Below are positions 26,565 through 33,847 of a stretch of DNA of 64,000 nucleotides, in pieces. This DNA comes from Caryophanales bacterium (GTDB lineage: Bacteria; Bacillota; Bacilli; Exiguobacteriales; Exiguobacteriaceae): the NCBI GenBank assembly GCA_902362975.1, contig CABIYO010000006.1:1-64000 (forward strand). Reading direction: 5' to 3'. A model generated the notes under the pieces. That model was not told the DNA's origin, did no database searches, and worked only from the letters and a program-made list of their open reading frames with translations. Each line of letters starts with the position of its first letter. The stretch's first letter is position 1. The position numbers and the translations under genes were made by a program.

Positions 26565-27491
26565 TTGACGACAAAAATCGGTCAGCTCAAAGTGGGCGAC
26601 ACGCTAGACCAATATGTCATGATCAAACAATCGTATAAGGGACTTGCCGGGAACGGAAAACCTTATTTAACATTAATCCTTTGCGACGAGAGTGGTGAAA
26701 TCGAAACGAAAGTATGGGATAGTGCCGATACCGAGAAGTATGCGACGAAAAAAATCGTCCATGCGGCAGGGGAAGTGATGGACTATCGGGGGCGCACCCA
26801 GTTGAAACTAAAACAAATTTCAATCATCGAGCAGGAAGTAGACATCGCACCGTACGTCCGCTCAGCTCCCATTCCGAAGTCAGAGCTCGAGACGACGATT
26901 CGTGGATTCATCACGTCACTTCAACACGATGAGATTCGCCGTCTTGTCGAGGAAGTCGTCAATCGTCATGAGGAGGCATACTTCACGTATCCGGCTGCCG
27001 TTCGACATCATCATGCGGTCTATTCGGGACTGGCATTTCATGTGATGTCGATGTTGAAGCTTGCGGATACGATGTGTGAACTGTATCCATCCTTGAATCG
27101 TGACCTTTTGATTGCAGGTGTCATTTTGCATGATTTAGCGAAAGTCATCGAATTGTCTGATGCGATTACACCAGAATACACACTTGAAGGAAAATTACTC
27201 GGTCATTTGTCACTCATGGCATCAGAGCTTGAAGTCGTGTCACGGGAACTGGGAACGAACCGTGAAGTGACGACACTGTTGCAACATCTCGTCTTAAGTC
27301 ATCACGGGAAGCCGGAATGGGGCTCTGCGAATACGCCACAGTTGCCTGAGGCGGAGATGTTATTCTTTATTGATAATATTGATGCGCGCATGAACATGTT
27401 TGAGAAAGCGTATGAAGGGGTCGAGCCCGGAACGTTCACGGAGCGTGTCATGGCGCTCGATAACCGTGCTTTCTATCGCCCGAATTTATAA
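26565..27491 (+). CDS. yhaM: 3'-5' exoribonuclease YhaM
   Basis: Degrades RNA and single-stranded DNA from the 3' end. The 308-aa protein has an N-terminal OB-fold (GNGKPYLTLILCDESGEIETKVWD, residues about 24-47) and an HD domain with HHHAVYSGLAFHVMSM near 146 and ILHDLAKV near 190, the metal ligands. The start is TTG 26565, eight bases after GAGAGGTG. The frame is open further upstream over the corA start but without a site. It is next to prsA, as in B. subtilis, where yhaL lies between. Confidence 0.92.
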   Translation: MTTKIGQLKVGDTLDQYVMIKQSYKGLAGNGKPYLTLILCDESGEIETKVWDSADTEKYATKKIVHAAGEVMDYRGRTQLKLKQISIIEQEVDIAPYVRSAPIPKSELETTIRGFITSLQHDEIRRLVEEVVNRHEEAYFTYPAAVRHHHAVYSGLAFHVMSMLKLADTMCELYPSLNRDLLIAGVILHDLAKVIELSDAITPEYTLEGKLLGHLSLMASELEVVSRELGTNREVTTLLQHLVLSHHGKPEWGSANTPQLPEAEMLFFIDNIDARMNMFEKAYEGVEPGTFTERVMALDNRAFYRPNL

Positions 27492-27504
27492 CAGGTGACC
27501 AACG

Positions 27505-27540
27505 AAAAAGGGGTATTCCATTGCTGGAGTGCCCCTTTTT
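27505..27540. terminator. Bidirectional terminator between yhaM and prsA
   Basis: Sixteen-pair stem from 27505-27520 with 27525-27540 (two G-T pairs), loop TTGC, and A/T tracts on both sides. Confidence 0.95.
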
Positions 27541-27542
27541 GA

Positions 27543-28544
27543 TTATTGTTCAGTTGATTCTGCTGCAGGTTCTTCTGAAGACTCGTCTGCGTTTTTAATT
27601 GCTTCTTTAACAGCGTCAAATTGTTGTTCTGCTTTTGCATCTTTTACGTCAACGTTGTATTTTTTAATCAACTCCGCGTAAATTTTGTTCGCATCGACAG
27701 AAGCTGATTTTTCAGCTGCCAATTCTTCACGAATACGATCTTTCTCGTCTTCGAGTTTCAAGTCTTTCTCTTTACGGTCTGTCACTTTGATGACATGGAA
27801 ACCGAACTGAGATTGAACCGGTTCAGAGATTTTACCAACGACATCTTCTTTGAATGCGTACTCTTCGAATTCAGGTACCATCTTACCAGCAGAGAAGAAA
27901 CCGAGTTCTCCACCTTTTTCTCCTGAACCAGTGTCCGTTGATTTTTCTTTCGCAAGTTCAGCGAAGTCTGCACCGTCATTCAACTCTTTGATGATGTCTT
28001 GTGCCTCTTCTTCTGTTTCAACGAGGATGTGGCTAGCTTCCACTTCCACGTTCTCTTTTGCGAACTGTGCTTCGATTTCTTCATCGGTCACATCGACAAG
28101 TTTCGATTTCGCAGCGTCAACGAGCATCTGTCCGCGAAGCGCTTCTTTGAACTCTTCCGTACCGCTCATGCCGGCTTGTTGAATCGCTTGTTCGAACTCT
28201 TCTTCTGAGTTGAACTGTTCTTTTGTCTTGCTGAACTCTTCGTCTACTTTTTCTTGATCGACTTGGTCACCGTATTCTTTTTCAAGAAGTGCATTCATCG
28301 TCTCTTGGAATGCGAGTTGTGGCACCATGCGATCATAGCTCATATTCGCGATTTCACCGCGTGTAATTTCGCCGCCTTTATATGTGACGACTGCTGAATG
28401 ATCTGACTCTCCGCCGCCTGCGTTCGTTGCCGCATACGTACCGCCAGCACCGATAATGAGTGCGATTGCAGATGCACCGACGAGTGCGCTAGTTGAGAAT
28501 TTTTTATCTTGCTTTTTTGGTTCGTTCGTTATTCCGTTTGACAT
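27543..28544 (-). CDS. prsA: PrsA-like foldase (parvulin peptidyl-prolyl isomerase)
   Basis: Extracytoplasmic chaperone that helps secreted proteins fold. The 333-aa protein has one N-terminal hydrophobic segment (STSALVGASAIALIIGAGGTYAA), a helical chaperone domain and a parvulin domain (VEASHILVETEEEAQDI to QFGFHVIKVTDRKE, residues about 160-260). An acidic C-terminal tail rich in Glu, Ala and Ser follows. The usual PrsA lipobox is missing: no Cys follows the hydrophobic segment. It would thus be a transmembrane-anchored or cleaved form. I start at ATG 28544, after AGGGGTGG, instead of GTG 28553. Confidence 0.88.
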   Translation of the reverse strand: MSNGITNEPKKQDKKFSTSALVGASAIALIIGAGGTYAATNAGGGESDHSAVVTYKGGEITRGEIANMSYDRMVPQLAFQETMNALLEKEYGDQVDQEKVDEEFSKTKEQFNSEEEFEQAIQQAGMSGTEEFKEALRGQMLVDAAKSKLVDVTDEEIEAQFAKENVEVEASHILVETEEEAQDIIKELNDGADFAELAKEKSTDTGSGEKGGELGFFSAGKMVPEFEEYAFKEDVVGKISEPVQSQFGFHVIKVTDRKEKDLKLEDEKDRIREELAAEKSASVDANKIYAELIKKYNVDVKDAKAEQQFDAVKEAIKNADESSEEPAAESTEQ

Positions 28545-28697
28545 GTATTCCACCCCTAATAATTCTTTAAAGTTTCTAAGTCCGACTATATCACATTTTC
28601 CTAATCATGACAGCTGTTCTCTTGTCTGTACAGTATCATAGCACACAATCCTGTCGTATAATAATGAAATAGAATGTGAAATGATGGGGTGAGGGAA

Positions 28698-29036
28698 GTG
28701 TCACTAGAGGAGAAGGTCGAGCATTTAGCCTATCAGATGAAGATCTTACTCGAGATTGTCGATTGGACAGACCGTCCGTTCGAATATGAGGTGATTCGAG
28801 CGAATTTGACGAAACAAGAAGTCGAGTCATTTTATCAATTGCTTGAAGAGATTCGGGCGCAGCAAAACGAGCAATTGCGCTACGGATACACGTCCATAGA
28901 ACCATTGCTCGTCCATTTTGCAGGTATGCTAGATGTGAGACTTGACGTCAAAACGATTCTTGAGGCATGCGTCCGACAAGGAATCGAGTTAGACGTCACA
29001 GAACCACTTTATCGGCAGGTCAGGCTTCTTGACTGA
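28698..29036 (+). CDS. yhaI: YhaI family protein (DUF1878)
   Basis: A 112-aa helical protein of unknown function that matches the YhaI family: [18 protein letters not shown] at the start, and [28 protein letters not shown] in the second half. The start is set at GTG 28698, five bases after GGGGTGA; GTG 28689 is the alternative. It is divergent from prsA, and its end overlaps the end of hpr by 17 bases (convergent). The order prsA-yhaI-hpr is that of B. subtilis. Confidence 0.85.
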   Translation: MSLEEKVEHLAYQMKILLEIVDWTDRPFEYEVIRANLTKQEVESFYQLLEEIRAQQNEQLRYGYTSIEPLLVHFAGMLDVRLDVKTILEACVRQGIELDVTEPLYRQVRLLD

Positions 29037-29583
29037 GTTCATCCTCATCAGGGCGTCTGCCTGCCTCTTCTGTGATCATTTTTGACGTTTCCGCAAAGAT
29101 ATCCATAAAGTTATCTCCATACAAGCGACGTACGATAGCCGTCATATCTGTTAGGTCAGGGAACTTTCCATACAGTTCTTGGAGCGGTAGGGAAGCGCGG
29201 AATACGCTGTTCTCTTCTGGGTCGAATGCGTGAATCGTTTCGAGTAGTAACGACTCGCCTTCAGGTGTCAATTGAACGTACGTGTTTCGTTTGTCCGTCT
29301 CTTTTTTAGAAAACGTAAGTAATCCACGATCTTCTAACTTCTTCGAGAAGTTGAAAGCGGTCGAGACGTGCATGACGCCATATTTCGCGATTTCTGAAAT
29401 CGATGCACCGCCTAAAGCGTGGGCAATCCATAAGATATGATGTTCATTGATATTTAAGTCGAACGGTTTGATCCAGTTTTGCCAGTCTTTTTCGACGGTT
29501 TTCCACAATGCTTTACTCAATTGAATGATTTTGTGGCTATAGAGCATGGCCTCAGGGCCAGTGAATTCTTTTTCGTGTTCCAT
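29020..29583 (-). CDS. hpr: MarR-type regulator Hpr (ScoC)
   Basis: Transition-state regulator; in B. subtilis it represses exoprotease, peptide-permease and sporulation genes. The 187-aa product is very close to Hpr: [40 protein letters not shown] and the recognition helix [20 protein letters not shown] (residues about 75-95), then [13 protein letters not shown] for the wing. Its C-terminal extension is shorter and acidic. It lies next to yhaH and yhaI, as in B. subtilis. Targets here are unknown; secreted-protein control fits the nearby prsA and ecsAB genes. Confidence 0.93.
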   Translation of the reverse strand: MEHEKEFTGPEAMLYSHKIIQLSKALWKTVEKDWQNWIKPFDLNINEHHILWIAHALGGASISEIAKYGVMHVSTAFNFSKKLEDRGLLTFSKKETDKRNTYVQLTPEGESLLLETIHAFDPEENSVFRASLPLQELYGKFPDLTDMTAIVRRLYGDNFMDIFAETSKMITEEAGRRPDEDELSQEA

Positions 29584-29644
29584 CTCGATCCATCCTTTCC
29601 GGATAAAAAGTCAAATGTAAGCGACGGACGATGACCTCAAACAC

Positions 29645-30001
29645 TCACTGTGTTTGATTGACGGTTTTGTCAGTCATACTAGACTGTACGTTCGAGAGTT
29701 CCTGAAGGTTTCCTTGGATGCGCTCGACTGAAGGCTGAATGTCTTGTTGATAGCGTTCGACTTCGGCTTTCACTTGGTCAGTCAATTCTTTTCCTTGCAG
29801 TTTTCCTGCGGCGGCAACCTGCGATGCATGTTTCGCCACATTCCCAAATTGTTCTTTTAGCGTAGTGATTGTGGATGCTCGATGTTGTCGAGCAGCGGCA
29901 TCATTTGCAGTTCCTCGCGCCAATTTCTTCACTGTGGCGACTCCTAAAAATGCTAAAACAAAGCCGAAAGCAATCCAATCTCGACGTTGGCGACTCGACA
30001 A
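29645..30001 (-). CDS. yhaH: YhaH/YtxH-like protein
   Basis: A 118-aa protein with one N-terminal hydrophobic segment (WIAFGFVLAFLGVATV, residues 9-24) and a long helical tail rich in Gln, Ala and Lys that could form a coiled coil (residues 40-110). It resembles the general plan of YhaH/YtxH proteins, which are of unknown function and often stress-related. The start is TTG 30001, preceded by GAGGAGGGG. It lies upstream of hpr on the same strand with a 61-base gap, as in B. subtilis. Confidence 0.7.
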   Translation of the reverse strand: MSSRQRRDWIAFGFVLAFLGVATVKKLARGTANDAAARQHRASTITTLKEQFGNVAKHASQVAAAGKLQGKELTDQVKAEVERYQQDIQPSVERIQGNLQELSNVQSSMTDKTVNQTQ

Positions 30002-30150
30002 TTCATTCCCCTCCTCAAGCTCGGATAATCAGAATTACATTCTTTTCATATTATTTTACCAAAAAAGAGTGATTAAAAACCTATATCGCAAATAAAATTT
30101 TTCAGAACATTCATTTTTGACCGAAAAATCATTTTATTTTAACTAAATCA

Positions 30151-30216
30151 GGCGAGAATTCTCCCTCCTCTAAGCGTCTCAGGACGAAGCCCAGCGTAGG
30201 TGGGAGATGAATCGCC
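30151..30216 (+). ncRNA. Structured left part of the TnpB element
   Basis: GGCGA (30151-30155) pairs with TCGCC (30212-30216), and TCTCCC (30160-30165) with GGGAGA (30202-30207). Inside, CGTC-TCAG-GACG forms a hairpin. The whole is a multibranched fold just upstream of tnpB. It may be the transposon left-end structure or a non-coding RNA. Expression is not shown by sequence alone. Confidence 0.4.
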
Positions 30217-30252
30217 CGGTCCAACAGTTTTCTCTTCCTATGACAGGTGTTA

Positions 30253-30266
30253 CGAACAAAAGTTCG
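30253..30266. promoter_or_regulatory. LexA-like box / hairpin upstream of tnpB
   Basis: CGAACAAAAGTTCG is identical to the SOS box in front of dinB. It also forms a small hairpin in RNA (ACGAAC/GTTCGT around AAAA). It lies 86 bases before the tnpB ATG. Whether LexA binds here is unknown. Confidence 0.45.
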
Positions 30267-30351
30267 TGATTCCGTCAGATTCTCCATCCCCCTCCGTGGG
30301 TATCGGATGAGGAGGACACATCACGATCTTCTGAAGGGAGGAGGGACGGAC

Positions 30352-31211
30352 ATGCTGAAAGGCTATAAATACAGGCTCCACCCGACGCCTGCACAGGCCA
30401 AGTTCCTCATCAAGACGACTCGGCTGCGCCCGGTTCATCTACAACAAGCTCTTCGCAGGGACGGGCGGCTTCTCGGCCTTCAAGTCGAGACGGCGGTCGC
30501 GCGCCTCCTACACGACGAACAACCAACATGGCACGATCCGCATCGAGGCAGGCAAGGTTCGGCTGCCGAAGGTCGGGTTCGTGCGGTTCACCCAACATCG
30601 TCCGTTTGAGGGAATCATTAAGTCGGCTACGGTGTCGATGACCAAGACAGGCAAGATCGGGATCGACCTCGGGTTGGAACATTTCGCCGTCATGACGAAC
30701 GATGCGATGGTCTCGGAGAAGATCGAAAACCCACGTTTCCTTCGTAAGTCCGAAGAAAAGGTCAAGAAGGCACAGCGCGCGCTGTCACGCAAGAAGATCG
30801 GGAGCAAGAATCGTGAAAAAGCCAAATTACTTCTGGCAAAGAAACACGAAAAGATCGCCAACCAACGCCAGGACTTCCTTCACAAACTGTCGAGACGGAT
30901 CGTTGACGAGAACCAAGTCATCGTCGTGGAGACATTGAAGTCGAAGGACATGATGAAGAACCACAAGGTAGCGAAGTCCGTCGGGGATGTCAGTTGGTAC
31001 GAGTTCGTCCGGCAACTCGAATACAAATCAAACTTCTATGGACGGACGCTCATCAAGGCAGATCCCTGGTACGCATCGACGCAGATTTGTTCCACTTGCG
31101 GAGTAAAAGGCGAGAAGAAGGCGGTGGATGTCCGTGAATGGACGTGTGCCTGTGGCGCACCATGATCGAGATATCAACGCGAGCATCAACCTATTGATGT
31201 TAACCAACTAA
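30352..31211 (+). pseudogene. tnpB: tnpB remnant (RNA-guided nuclease, inactivated)
   Basis: It starts well (MLKGYKYRLHPTPAQAKFLIKT; site AGGGAGGAGGG). A one-base gain near 30418 then shifts the frame, and the next frame goes on with GCARFIYNKL. Two stretches normal for TnpB are absent: the part between YNKLFA and FKSRRRSR, and the part between TKTGK and IGIDLG. The RuvC Asp (GIDLG) and Glu (VVETLKSKDMM) and the first zinc-ribbon Cys pair (CSTCG) remain. A two-base loss near 31160 gives TGA 31163-31165 before the last RuvC motif, which survives out of frame as HDRDINASINLL. The protein cannot be functional as encoded. Confidence 0.88.
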
Positions 31212-31287
31212 AAACCTTCAGGGCAGGGACTGCCCGACGAGCTTAGTAAATAATCGTGGCTAATAAAAGTACGATCTTCCCAAGAAG

Positions 31288-31331
31288 CTCTCCCTTCAAT
31301 TTGCGAAGCAAATAAGTGGCGAGTAGTTCAC
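31288..31331 (+). repeat. Right-end hairpin of the TnpB element
   Basis: The perfect inner hairpin ATTTGC-GAA-GCAAAT is extended by an imperfect outer stem CTCTCCCTT / AAGTGGCGAG and followed by GTAGTTCAC. In working TnpB elements this segment is the 3' part of the guide RNA, and the guide is read from the flanking DNA, here AATACAGGTAAAGGAAGGTG. Confidence 0.6.
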
Positions 31332-31358
31332 AATACAGGTAAAGGAAGGTGATCCTTA

Positions 31359-31742
31359 GTGGAGAAGGCGAAGCGTTGGGTAGATGACATGCTTGACCTG
31401 TATCTTGCTGCGAAACGACTGGGAGATGACACTTGGGCCGAATCCATTATGGATACATTAGAGGCGGGATACGAGGCGTCGAAGCAAACGGAACAGGCAC
31501 GTGAAGAATCGATGCGAGAAAAGCGGATGCTTGAAATAGATACCCGTCTAACGAAATTACAGAATTTCCGAGCGGGAAAGCCCGCTCTTTTAGGGGTGGG
31601 ATGAAAGCGAAAAGAATTTGAACAAGCGACATCTGTCAAGACGCGTCAACAGTTATATGAAGTGGCAATCAAGCTTCAGGTCGAGCGTGCGCAACTAGAA
31701 GAGGAACGAAAACGCCACCGTGACTCAATCAATCAATCATAA
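31359..31742 (+). pseudogene. Small helical protein gene interrupted by in-frame TGA
   Basis: GTG 31359 follows AAGGAAGGTGATCC, an excellent ribosome-binding site. The frame codes for a helical, charged protein (KAKRWVDDMLDLYLAAKRLG...) and meets TGA at 31602-31604 after 81 codons. The same frame goes on for 45 more codons of similar charged, helical composition (KEFEQATSVKTRQQLYE...) to TAA 31742. A hairpin with T tract (31570-31591) lies just before the TGA. Either a 127-residue gene was broken by a stop or a small insertion, or the first 81 residues are a complete product. I do not recognise the family. Confidence 0.5.
31570..31591 (+). terminator. Terminator-like hairpin inside the interrupted ORF
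   Basis: Perfect seven-pair stem GAGCGGG / CCCGCTC with AAAG loop, then TTTT. It lies inside the reading frame, which is unusual for a coding region. Confidence 0.6.
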
Positions 31743-31744
31743 AT

Positions 31745-31767
31745 GAGACCCGTCGACGACGGGTCTC
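31745..31767. terminator. Convergent terminator
   Basis: Ten-pair stem GAGACCCGTC / GACGGGTCTC with a three-base loop, between the interrupted ORF and hit. T tracts are weak. Confidence 0.7.
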
Positions 31768-31774
31768 TGTCTGT

Positions 31775-32203
31775 TTATACGTGGGCATGAATGTTTGATG
31801 CAAGGGTAGTGAGTTCTTCTGACGTGAAGGCGTCATTTTGCGTAATCCACTTCGCGCCGAATCCATCCTCGTGTCCAAAGCGCGGAATCAAATGGATGTG
31901 GAAATGATACACCGTTTGTCCGGCAACTTCCTCGGTATTCGATAAGACGTTCATTCCGAGTGCACCCGTTTCACGTTGAATCGCTTTGGCGATGGTTGGG
32001 ATGCGTTTGAAGACATCTGCTGCCACGTCTTCTGGCAATTCATATATGTTTTTCGCATGATGTTTCGGGATGACGAGCGTATGTCCTTTCGTCACTTGAG
32101 AGAGGTCGAGGAAAGCGACGACCGCTTCGTCTTCATATACCCGATAAGATGGGATTTCTTGTTTCGCGATTTTACAAAAGATACAGGTCGGATCTGTATG
32201 CAT
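31775..32203 (-). CDS. hit: HIT-family nucleotide-binding protein
   Basis: Small nucleotide hydrolase/transferase of the Hint branch. The 142-aa protein has the zinc-type start CIFCKIAKQEIPSYRVYED, the LDLSQVTKGHTLVIPKHH segment and the histidine triad HFHIHLIPR near residue 105. I start at ATG 32203, seven bases after GGAGG; the ATG at 32209 almost touches that site. It is divergent from the TcaA-like gene. In B. subtilis hit lies beside ecsA, and the same vicinity is seen here. Confidence 0.93.
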   Translation of the reverse strand: MHTDPTCIFCKIAKQEIPSYRVYEDEAVVAFLDLSQVTKGHTLVIPKHHAKNIYELPEDVAADVFKRIPTIAKAIQRETGALGMNVLSNTEEVAGQTVYHFHIHLIPRFGHEDGFGAKWITQNDAFTSEELTTLASNIHAHV

Positions 32204-32331
32204 CTTCATTCCTCCATTCTAAAATGTGGTTTCTGTTCCATCATAACACGGAAGTTCGGGCGCAAGAACGATAGGAAGCGAGATGGATATCATTTATAAT
32301 GAAGAGAAGCGAGAGCAAAGGAAGTGAGCAC

Positions 32332-33381
32332 GTGCCCTATACGAGAAGTGGAAAAAAAGAACGTAGTCCGAAAGTCTTTCTGTTGATCTCTAGTTTAACG
32401 ATTTTAGTTGGAGCCATTGTTTTCTATATATATGCATACAAGCCGGCGGCAGAAGAAGATAAAATTCACGTCGCATTCAAAGACGCCTTATTAGAAGAAG
32501 ACCGTACCTTTTTCGAAGAAAAAGTCGAATATCTTGGAGAACCTTTATCGCGAGCGGAGGCTCTACGATTCATGGGGTGGTTGAACGATGAAAAGTCCAT
32601 TCGAGGAGAGGCTATCGCAGAAGTTGCGAAAGACCGAGCCAACCGAACGTCGGGTATGGAGGCGGACGGATTATTTCGTTTGATCGATACGGGGGAAGGG
32701 CGATATGGCTTTTCTGACTATCGGATTGAACTACTCCCACAACGGATTGCCGTGACCTCGGATGTGCCGTTGACGAATATTTGGATTGATGGACAACAGG
32801 TAGGACGGATTGATGAAGCAGACGAGACGATATCGTTTGAAAAGATGCCGGGACAATATGATGTCAAAGCGGTAGCGGTGACAAATGGAGAGACGGTCAC
32901 GGAAACCGAAACGATTCAATTGATAGCTTCTAAATCCATTGAGTATACCCTTATGCCTGAACCGAGCGAAGCCATTGCCGGACAATTTGATTTGAAGCGG
33001 GCTGAGTTGATTGAAATTGAAGTGGAGGCGCAAACGGGTCACTCACTTGAAACCGTCGATTCGTTAATTGGACAGTCGAGTCAGCAGGTTCAAAAAACAC
33101 TTGGTGAACCGGCTAGAAAGCGTGAAGGGAAATGGGACTATGAGCGATTGATTGTCACGTTTAAAGATGAGGAAGTGGAATCGATTCGGGTCGACCTTGA
33201 TAAACGACCGGATGATTTGATTGCCCTCCTTGGTGAACCGAAAGCGAAATCGGAACACTCACTCGGAACAGAGTGGGATTACGGGCAATCGTTCTTCGAA
33301 TCATTCTTTACGTTCTTTGGTCTTGAGACCGAGAAACAGTTTATCGAAAAGAACGACGCAATGTATTTACTGATCCAATGA
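32332..33381 (+). CDS. TcaA-like membrane-anchored protein
   Basis: A 349-aa protein with a short basic cytoplasmic start, one membrane helix (VFLLISSLTILVGAIVFYIYA, residues about 15-35) and a large outer part. The middle looks like the repeated beta domains of TcaA/YvbJ proteins (VPLTNIWIDGQQVGRID, MPGQYDVKAVAVTNGE). The C-terminal third holds two similar units (SSQQVQKTLGEPARKREGKWDY and DLIALLGEPKAKSEHSLGTEWDY) like SmpA/BLIP-type folds. It lacks the N-terminal zinc ribbon of TcaA. GTG 32332 is preceded by AAAGGAAG; ATG 32299 has no site. Function unknown. Confidence 0.65.
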   Translation: MPYTRSGKKERSPKVFLLISSLTILVGAIVFYIYAYKPAAEEDKIHVAFKDALLEEDRTFFEEKVEYLGEPLSRAEALRFMGWLNDEKSIRGEAIAEVAKDRANRTSGMEADGLFRLIDTGEGRYGFSDYRIELLPQRIAVTSDVPLTNIWIDGQQVGRIDEADETISFEKMPGQYDVKAVAVTNGETVTETETIQLIASKSIEYTLMPEPSEAIAGQFDLKRAELIEIEVEAQTGHSLETVDSLIGQSSQQVQKTLGEPARKREGKWDYERLIVTFKDEEVESIRVDLDKRPDDLIALLGEPKAKSEHSLGTEWDYGQSFFESFFTFFGLETEKQFIEKNDAMYLLIQ

Positions 33382-33386
33382 AAAAA

Positions 33387-33414
33387 GAGGGACATTCCAT
33401 AATGGAAGCCCCTC
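33387..33414. terminator. Convergent terminator
   Basis: Interrupted stem GAGG...ATTCCAT / ATGGAA...CCTC between the TcaA-like gene and the GlsB-type gene, with an A tract on the 5' side. Confidence 0.55.
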
Positions 33415-33426
33415 CGATACATAATC

Positions 33427-33681
33427 TTATTTTTTACGCATGGATTTCATAACGAACGATACAATCAAGATCAAGATAATCGCACCGATAAGAGCCGGGA
33501 TAATCGCAATATCCGCAACGACTGGTCCGAAGTCGCCAAAGATAAGTCCACCCAACCATGCACCGATTATCCCCGCGATGATGTTACCAATGATTCCACC
33601 TGGTACGTCCTTACCTAAAATTAATCCTGCTAACCAACCGATGATACCCCCGATAATCAAATAAAGAATAAACCCCATCAT
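33427..33681 (-). CDS. GlsB/YeaQ/YmgE-family membrane protein
   Basis: An 84-aa very hydrophobic protein, old name transglycosylase-associated protein. It has three membrane helices with many Gly pairs (GGIIGWLAGLILGKDVPGG, GNIIAGIIGAWLGGLIFG) and a basic C-terminal tail (KSMRKK). The family is often stress-induced and its function is unknown. An AAGGAGAAATGA stretch precedes the ATG pair at 33681. An inverted repeat lies upstream at 33705-33739. Confidence 0.9.
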   Translation of the reverse strand: MMGFILYLIIGGIIGWLAGLILGKDVPGGIIGNIIAGIIGAWLGGLIFGDFGPVVADIAIIPALIGAIILILIVSFVMKSMRKK

Positions 33682-33704
33682 TCATTTCTCCTTCCTCTTT
33701 TTGC

Positions 33705-33739
33705 CCATTGTTCTTTACACCGATTTTGTGGAACAATGG
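33705..33739. repeat. Inverted repeat between glsB-like gene and ecsA
   Basis: CCATTGTTC at 33705-33713 and GAACAATGG at 33731-33739 form a perfect nine-base inverted repeat with a 17-base centre. No T tract follows, so it is more likely an operator or a stem in the leader of the minus-strand gene than a terminator. Confidence 0.4.
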
Positions 33740-33847
33740 AAGTATTGATGTTTATTTTTAAATGCCTTACAGTTCAGATTATTCCCATGTGACAACATTT
33801 AAAACATATATCACGAAAAAAAGTTGAAAATGAAAGGTGTGGTTTTC

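Larger units (their letters stand above)
30151..31331 (+). mobile_element. IS605/IS1341-type TnpB element, degraded, no tnpA
   Basis: The block contains a tnpB remnant, a structured left part and a right-end-like hairpin (31288-31323) followed by GTAGTTCAC at 31323-31331, which looks like the usual right end of this family. Within the gene the base composition is more GC-rich than its neighbours. No transposase tnpA lies in or near it, so it is a solo TnpB element that could only move with help. The left boundary is not certain and may lie anywhere in 30110-30150. Confidence 0.75.

Noticed and set aside
30247..30609. 120-codon frame read as a complete small gene
   Set aside because: Only its first part matches TnpB; the remainder is out of frame after the shift near 30418.
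30581..31165. 194-codon frame as a complete transposase gene
   Set aside because: It is the middle of the tnpB remnant: it has no N-terminal domain and no last RuvC motif.
31602..31604. Selenocysteine at the in-frame TGA codon
   Set aside because: The only hairpin lies upstream of TGA, whereas bacterial SECIS elements lie just downstream. Many genes here end in TGA, and there is no sign of selenium genes.
33427..33681. Sigma-B type promoter for the GlsB-like gene
   Set aside because: A GGG-containing -10 candidate exists, but no GTTT-type -35 lies at the right distance.
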